From an uncultured Mailhella sp. (GTDB lineage Bacteria > Desulfobacterota > Desulfovibrionia > Desulfovibrionales > Desulfovibrionaceae): a stretch of 64,000 nt of DNA. Below, in pieces: positions 59,924 through 64,000 of the stretch. The DNA lies in contig NZ_CALUYL010000005.1 of assembly GCF_944324995.1 (NCBI RefSeq), forward strand, positions 1-64,000, written 5' to 3'. Under the pieces are notes generated by a model, which was not told the DNA's origin, did not search any database, and was given only the letters and a program-made list of their open reading frames with translations. A program made the translations under genes and the position numbers. Numbering within the stretch: position 1 is the first letter of the stretch; every line of letters starts with the position of its first letter.

Positions 59924-61138
59924 CTAGCGACGGTAGTCACGCAGGAACGCGGCCAGCTTGTCCACCGCTTCTTCCAGAATGGAGATGCGCGGCAGATAGA
60001 CGATACGGAAGTGGTCGGGCTTTTTCCAGTTGAAGCCGGAGCCTGGAACGAAGAGGATGCGGGTTTCGCGCAGGCAGTCCAGGGCGAACTGCGTATCGTC
60101 GATGATATGATAGCGTTCGGTATCGATTTTGGGGAAGATGTAGAATGCGGCCTTGGGCTTTTTGGCGGAGATGCCGGGCACGCTGTTGAGTGCCTCATAG
60201 ATGAAGTTTCTCTGTTCGTAGATGCGGCCTCCGGGCACGATGTACTCGTTGACGCTCTGGTAGCCGCCGAGGGCGGTCTGGATGATGGACTGACCGGGCA
60301 CGTTGGAGCACAGGCGCATGTTGGAAAGCATGTTGATGCCGGCGATGTAGTCTGCGGCGAGGCTCTTGTTGCCGCTCAGGATCATCCAGCCGACGCGGAA
60401 GCCGCAGACCATGTGCGACTTGGAAAGTCCGCTGAAGGTCACGCAGAAGAGGTCGGGCGCGAGGGAGGCGATGGACACGTGCTTTTCGCCGTCCATGACG
60501 AGGCGGTCGTAGATTTCATCGGAAAAGATGATGAGCTCGTGACGTCTGGCGATATCCACGATGCGTTCGAGAACTTCCACGGGATAGAGCGCGCCGGTGG
60601 GGTTGTTGGGATTGATGATGACGAGGGCTTTGGTTCTGTCGGTGATCTTGCTTTCCATGTCATCAAGATCGGGGTACCAGTCGGATTCCTCGTCGCAGAT
60701 GTAGTGAACGGCCTTGCCGCCGGCGAGGTTGGCGCAGGCGGTCCAGAGGGGATAGTCGGGCGAGGGAATGAGTATTTCGTCGCCGTTGTTGAGCAGTGCC
60801 TGCATGGAAAGCTGAATGAGTTCGCTGGCGCCGTTGCCCGTGTAGATATCCTTCATGGTGACGTTGGGGATATTCTTTATCTGGGCATACTGCATGATGG
60901 CCTTGCGGGCGGAGAAGATGCCGCGCGACTCGGAATAGCCCTGCGACTGCACGATGGAATCGCGCATGTCGAAAATCACTTCTTCGGGCGCGGAAAAGCC
61001 GAACGGCGCGGGATTGCCGATGTTCAGCTTAAGAATTTTCATGCCGCTTTCTTCCATGCGGGCGGCTTCGTCCACGACAGGTCCGCGCACGTCGTAAAGA
61101 ACGTTGTCGAGCTTGCTGGATTTTGAAAAAGTTCTCAT
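59924..61138 (-). CDS. alaA: Pyridoxal-phosphate aminotransferase, AlaA-type
   Basis: A 404-residue class I aminotransferase. The N terminus RGPVVDEAARMEESGMKILKLNIGNPAPFGF is characteristic of the alanine transaminase AlaA group. Other motifs are IYTGNGASELIQL, IINPNNPTGALYP (NNPTG substrate loop), FSDEIYDRL, and the PLP lysine in FSGLSKSHMVCGFRVGW. It most likely interconverts pyruvate + glutamate with alanine + 2-oxoglutarate. It stands alone; a divergent intergenic region separates it from ppdK, another pyruvate-node enzyme. Confidence 0.9.
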   Translation of the reverse strand: MRTFSKSSKLDNVLYDVRGPVVDEAARMEESGMKILKLNIGNPAPFGFSAPEEVIFDMRDSIVQSQGYSESRGIFSARKAIMQYAQIKNIPNVTMKDIYTGNGASELIQLSMQALLNNGDEILIPSPDYPLWTACANLAGGKAVHYICDEESDWYPDLDDMESKITDRTKALVIINPNNPTGALYPVEVLERIVDIARRHELIIFSDEIYDRLVMDGEKHVSIASLAPDLFCVTFSGLSKSHMVCGFRVGWMILSGNKSLAADYIAGINMLSNMRLCSNVPGQSIIQTALGGYQSVNEYIVPGGRIYEQRNFIYEALNSVPGISAKKPKAAFYIFPKIDTERYHIIDDTQFALDCLRETRILFVPGSGFNWKKPDHFRIVYLPRISILEEAVDKLAAFLRDYRR

Positions 61139-61852
61139 CGTAGGGCTTCTCCGGAGTGTTTTTTAGCGGCTGTCGTTCAGTGTGCCGACTGCACAATGCC
61201 GTCACAACGATAAACGTAGCACTATTCTCTGCGGACGCAAACAAAAACTCGGGCCTGTCGAAAAAAAATCGCAGAATTCCCCGCCCTTGCCGCCTTCCGG
61301 AGCCGGAAAAAGAACGGATGCGCTCCCGTCTCGCGCGTATTCGTCGCCTGCGGTGCTCGCCCGGAACGGAAAAACGACGCTTTCCGGCGTTTCGGGAATC
61401 TTTTTCTGACGCGATGCGGGCAGGCCTTCTTTTCGCCGGGCGTCCGCCGGGCGCGTTCCCGTGCTCCAGGGGGGAAAAGTCCCTCATTCCTGCCCTGCCT
61501 AAGCTCGGCGCTCGCGTCTCCGTTCCCCAGGGTGAAAAAGCCGAATCAGGCCCCGACGCAGAACCCACGAATGCGCGTTTCCGTGCCGGGGGAAAAGCCC
61601 CGCGCGCAGTTTTTCAAAGCGACTGCGCCGCAACGATTTTCGGATGTTCCGTGCGTCGCGACCGCATGTGACCGCTCAGCGGCATCTCTTCCGCTGCGAT
61701 TTTCCGCCGCAGGCCGCCTGAAAAAAGTTTCTTTTTCCGCCGCTCTCTGCAGAAACCTTGTAAAACTCTTTTCCCGTATTGACCGAAATCCGGGAGTTTC
61801 GTATCCTGAAGCAAAGAACTGTCACCCTCTAGCGATGAAGGAGAACGTCCAT
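61139..61852. other. Divergent intergenic region, no gene supported
   Basis: About 710 bases between alaA (minus) and ppdK (plus). The centre is coding-like in composition but no frame has recognisable protein features. The ppdK promoter lies at 61779-61807. Confidence 0.5.
61779..61807 (+). promoter_or_regulatory. Sigma70-type promoter of ppdK
   Basis: TTGACC (61779-61784) and TATCCT (61802-61807) are 17 bases apart. The start codon of ppdK lies about 46 bases downstream. Confidence 0.6.
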
Positions 61853-64000
61853 ATGCGGTACGTGTATCTGTTCCACGAAGGGAATGCACAGATGAAGAGT
61901 CTGCTGGGCGGCAAGGGAGCCAATCTGGCGGAAATGACCAATCTCGGCCTTCCCGTCCCCTACGGCATGACCATTTCCACCGACGCCTGCCGCGACTACT
62001 ACGCTCACGGCGGCAAGCTGCCCGAAGGACTCGTGGACGAGGTCATGACCGCCCTCGCCAGGGTGGAAGAAAAGGTGGGCAAGCGCTTCGGCGACGAACA
62101 CGACCCGCTCCTTCTTTCGGTTCGCTCCGGTGCCGTGTTCTCCATGCCCGGCATGATGGACACCATTCTCAACCTCGGCCTGAACAAGGTGACCTTCCCC
62201 GCGCTGGCAAGGCTCACGAACAATCAGTGGTTCGCCTGCGACACCTATCGTCGCTTCATTCAGATGTTCTCCGACGTGGTCATGGAAGTCCCCAAGGAAA
62301 AGTTCGAGCACATTCTCGCGGAACAGAAGGCCGCGCAGGGCGTCGAGCTCGATCAGGAACTTTCCGTCGAGTCGCTTGAAACCGTCATCGAACGCTACAA
62401 GGAACTCTATCGGCAGGAAGTGGGCGGCGATTTCCCCGAAAACGTGCATGAACAGCTTCTGCTCGCCATCGAGGCGGTGTTCCGCTCCTGGAACAATCAC
62501 CGCGCCATCGTGTACCGCACCATCAACAAGATAGATCACAACCTCGGCACCGCCGTGAACATTCAGTCCATGGTGTTCGGCAACATGGGCGAAAACTCCG
62601 GCAGCGGCGTGGCCTTCACCCGCAACCCCTCCACCGGCGAAAAGAAGCTCTACGGCGAATACCTGTTCAACGCCCAGGGCGAAGACGTGGTGGCCGGCGT
62701 GCGTACCCCGAAGCCCATCGCCCGCCTTGCCGACGAAATGCCGGAAATCTACAATCAGTTCAGCAGCATCGCCGAAACCCTCGAAAAGCACTATCGCGAC
62801 ATGCAGGACATCGAGCTCACCATCGAACGCGGCAAGCTCTTCATCCTGCAGACCAGAAACGGCAAGCGCACCGCGCAGGCAGCCCTCAGAATCGCCTGCG
62901 AAATGGTGGACGAAGGCCTCATCGACAAGAAGGAAGCCATTCTCCGCATTGATCCCGAACACCTCGCCAACGTGCTCCACCGGCAGATCGACAGCTCGGC
63001 GAATCCGCACGTGCTGGCCACGGGTCTGGCCGCCTCGCCGGGCGCGGCGTTCGGTTCGGTGGTGTTCGACGCCAACGAGGCCGAACATCTCGGCCGCATG
63101 GGCGCCAAGGTGATACTCGTGCGCGTGGAAACCACTCCCGACGACATTCACGGCATCGTGCAGGCGCAGGGCATTCTCACGAGCCGCGGCGGCATGACCA
63201 GTCATGCGGCCGTGGTCACGCGCGGCATGGGCAAGCCGTGCGTGTGCGGCTGCGAAGCCGTCACCGTGGATTACGACGATCAGCAGTTCACCGTGGGTGA
63301 CACCGTGGTGAAGAAGGGAGATCTCATCTCCATCGACGGCACTACCGGACGCGTCATTCTCGGAGCCGTGCCCCTCAAGGATCCGGAACTCTCCCACGAG
63401 TATCAGACCATCCTCGGATGGGCCGACGAGGTGCGCGATCTTCAGGTGCGCGCCAACGCCGATACCCCGGAAGACGCCGAAAAGTCCCGCCGCTTCGGCG
63501 CGGAAGGCATAGGACTCACCCGCACGGAACACATGTTCATGGCGCAGGAACGCCTGCCCTACGTGCAGAAGATGATCCTTGCCGAAACCACCGAAGAACG
63601 CACCGCCGCGCTCCTGCCCCTCCAGATCATGCAGGAAAACGACTTCTACGGCATTCTGAAGGCCATGAACGGCCTGCCCGTGTGCATCCGCCTGCTCGAT
63701 CCGCCGCTGCACGAATTCCTGCCCAGCCTCGACAAGCTGCTCGTGGAAACCACCGAACTGCGCGTGCGCGGCGACAACCCCGACCTGCTCGCTGAAAAGG
63801 AACGTCTCCTCGCCCAGGTCGAAAAGCTGCATGAAGTCAATCCCATGCTCGGCCACCGCGGCTGCCGCCTCGGCATCACCTACCCCGAAGTCTATGAAAT
63901 GCAAATGTACGCCATCTTCAACGCGGCCTCCAGACTCGCGCGCGACGGCTACACCCCCCTGCCGGAAATCGAAATCCCGCTCACCATCAGCCTCGCCGAA
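61853..64000 (+). CDS. ppdK: Pyruvate, phosphate dikinase (partial, runs off the window)
   Basis: The first 716 codons of PPDK, which interconverts pyruvate + ATP + Pi with PEP + AMP + PPi. The start at 61853 (MRYVYLFHEGNAQM) has AAGGAG upstream; an in-frame ATG at 61835 lacks one. The N-terminal nucleotide-binding domain shows LLGGKGANLAEMTNLGLPVP, VRSGAVFSMPGMMDTILNLGLN and GNMGENSGSGVAFTRNPSTGE. The central phosphohistidine domain has GGMTSHAAVVTRGMGKPCV with the catalytic His. RRFGAEGIGLTRTEHMFM opens the PEP/pyruvate domain, which is cut by the window end about 180 residues before the usual C terminus. It has its own promoter. Confidence 0.96.
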   Translation, partial: MRYVYLFHEGNAQMKSLLGGKGANLAEMTNLGLPVPYGMTISTDACRDYYAHGGKLPEGLVDEVMTALARVEEKVGKRFGDEHDPLLLSVRSGAVFSMPGMMDTILNLGLNKVTFPALARLTNNQWFACDTYRRFIQMFSDVVMEVPKEKFEHILAEQKAAQGVELDQELSVESLETVIERYKELYRQEVGGDFPENVHEQLLLAIEAVFRSWNNHRAIVYRTINKIDHNLGTAVNIQSMVFGNMGENSGSGVAFTRNPSTGEKKLYGEYLFNAQGEDVVAGVRTPKPIARLADEMPEIYNQFSSIAETLEKHYRDMQDIELTIERGKLFILQTRNGKRTAQAALRIACEMVDEGLIDKKEAILRIDPEHLANVLHRQIDSSANPHVLATGLAASPGAAFGSVVFDANEAEHLGRMGAKVILVRVETTPDDIHGIVQAQGILTSRGGMTSHAAVVTRGMGKPCVCGCEAVTVDYDDQQFTVGDTVVKKGDLISIDGTTGRVILGAVPLKDPELSHEYQTILGWADEVRDLQVRANADTPEDAEKSRRFGAEGIGLTRTEHMFMAQERLPYVQKMILAETTEERTAALLPLQIMQENDFYGILKAMNGLPVCIRLLDPPLHEFLPSLDKLLVETTELRVRGDNPDLLAEKERLLAQVEKLHEVNPMLGHRGCRLGITYPEVYEMQMYAIFNAASRLARDGYTPLPEIEIPLTISLAE

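Noticed and set aside
61829..63904. A 691-codon minus-strand frame over ppdK
   Set aside because: The plus-strand frame is unambiguous PPDK with catalytic motifs; the reverse frame is a shadow.

Overview
The window is a 64 kb stretch of a high-GC anaerobe chromosome that looks like a Desulfovibrionaceae member (Bilophila / Mailhella / Desulfovibrio type). This assignment is an inference from gene content: feoAB, a sigma54-controlled TRAP transporter beside a glycyl radical enzyme (GRE) with sulfonate-lyase-like active-site residues, an arsenic-type cluster, pyruvate phosphate dikinase, and an srfABC-type operon. No phage, CRISPR, rRNA or transposase genes were seen.

Layout. 1-1.25 kb is pyrimidine-rich intergenic DNA with two hairpin repeats. 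1.27-3.83 kb is feoAB (ferrous iron uptake). 4.45-6.72 kb holds an MFS and an AEC transporter, followed by a small zinc-ribbon protein, a radical SAM protein and a large autotransporter with a metalloprotease-like motif (8.86-12.2 kb). 12.9-16.7 kb is a minus-strand housekeeping block: rsmD-coaD-miaA plus a beta-CASP metallo-beta-lactamase protein. 17.4-18.9 kb is an SLC13-type anion transporter. 19.3-24.5 kb is a plus-strand block: LOG protein, tadA, a small PC4-like protein, a methyltransferase, a GNAT, a HAD hydrolase and nudC.

24.9-35.6 kb is a catabolic module lying between two identical tRNA-Phe genes. It contains TRAP transporter dctP-dctQ-dctM and a PAS/AAA+ sigma54 activator on the minus strand, and GRE, activase, flavodoxin-like protein and a degenerate amidohydrolase on the plus strand. 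Good -24/-12 (sigma54) promoters precede dctP and the GRE gene, so import and cleavage of one substrate are probably co-induced. The active-site residues point to a C-S lyase for an alkylsulfonate (isethionate or dihydroxypropanesulfonate class); the exact substrate cannot be read from sequence.

36.1-54.0 kb is one 18 kb minus-strand operon, the most unusual part of the window. In transcription order it encodes a glycine-zipper lipoprotein, a SrfA-like membrane protein, an Ala-rich periplasmic protein with three copies of a SrfA-related domain, SrfB (Hsp70/actin-like ATPase), SrfC (GTPase-like), a TolA-like membrane protein, a periplasmic vWA protein resembling the extracytoplasmic part of the type VI secretion kinase PpkA, and then an ABC ATPase, an FtsX-type permease, an FGE-like periplasmic protein and a DUF2569 membrane protein. 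The ATPase/permease/FGE trio matches the T6SS accessory module TagT/TagS/TagR, yet no kinase domain and no T6SS structural gene is present. I infer an envelope-spanning machine that combines SrfABC with a Tag-like sensing module.

55.2-59.1 kb is an ArsR-controlled cluster: ArsR, CSCS-motif permease, thiol-redox protein, ArsC, periplasmic thioredoxin, and a CcdA-like protein split by a frameshift in a CT repeat. 59.9-61.1 kb is an AlaA-type aminotransferase (minus). The window ends inside ppdK (pyruvate phosphate dikinase). Two dispersed non-coding repeat families (an ~90 bp hairpin element, five copies; a ~350 bp element, three copies) lie between operons.
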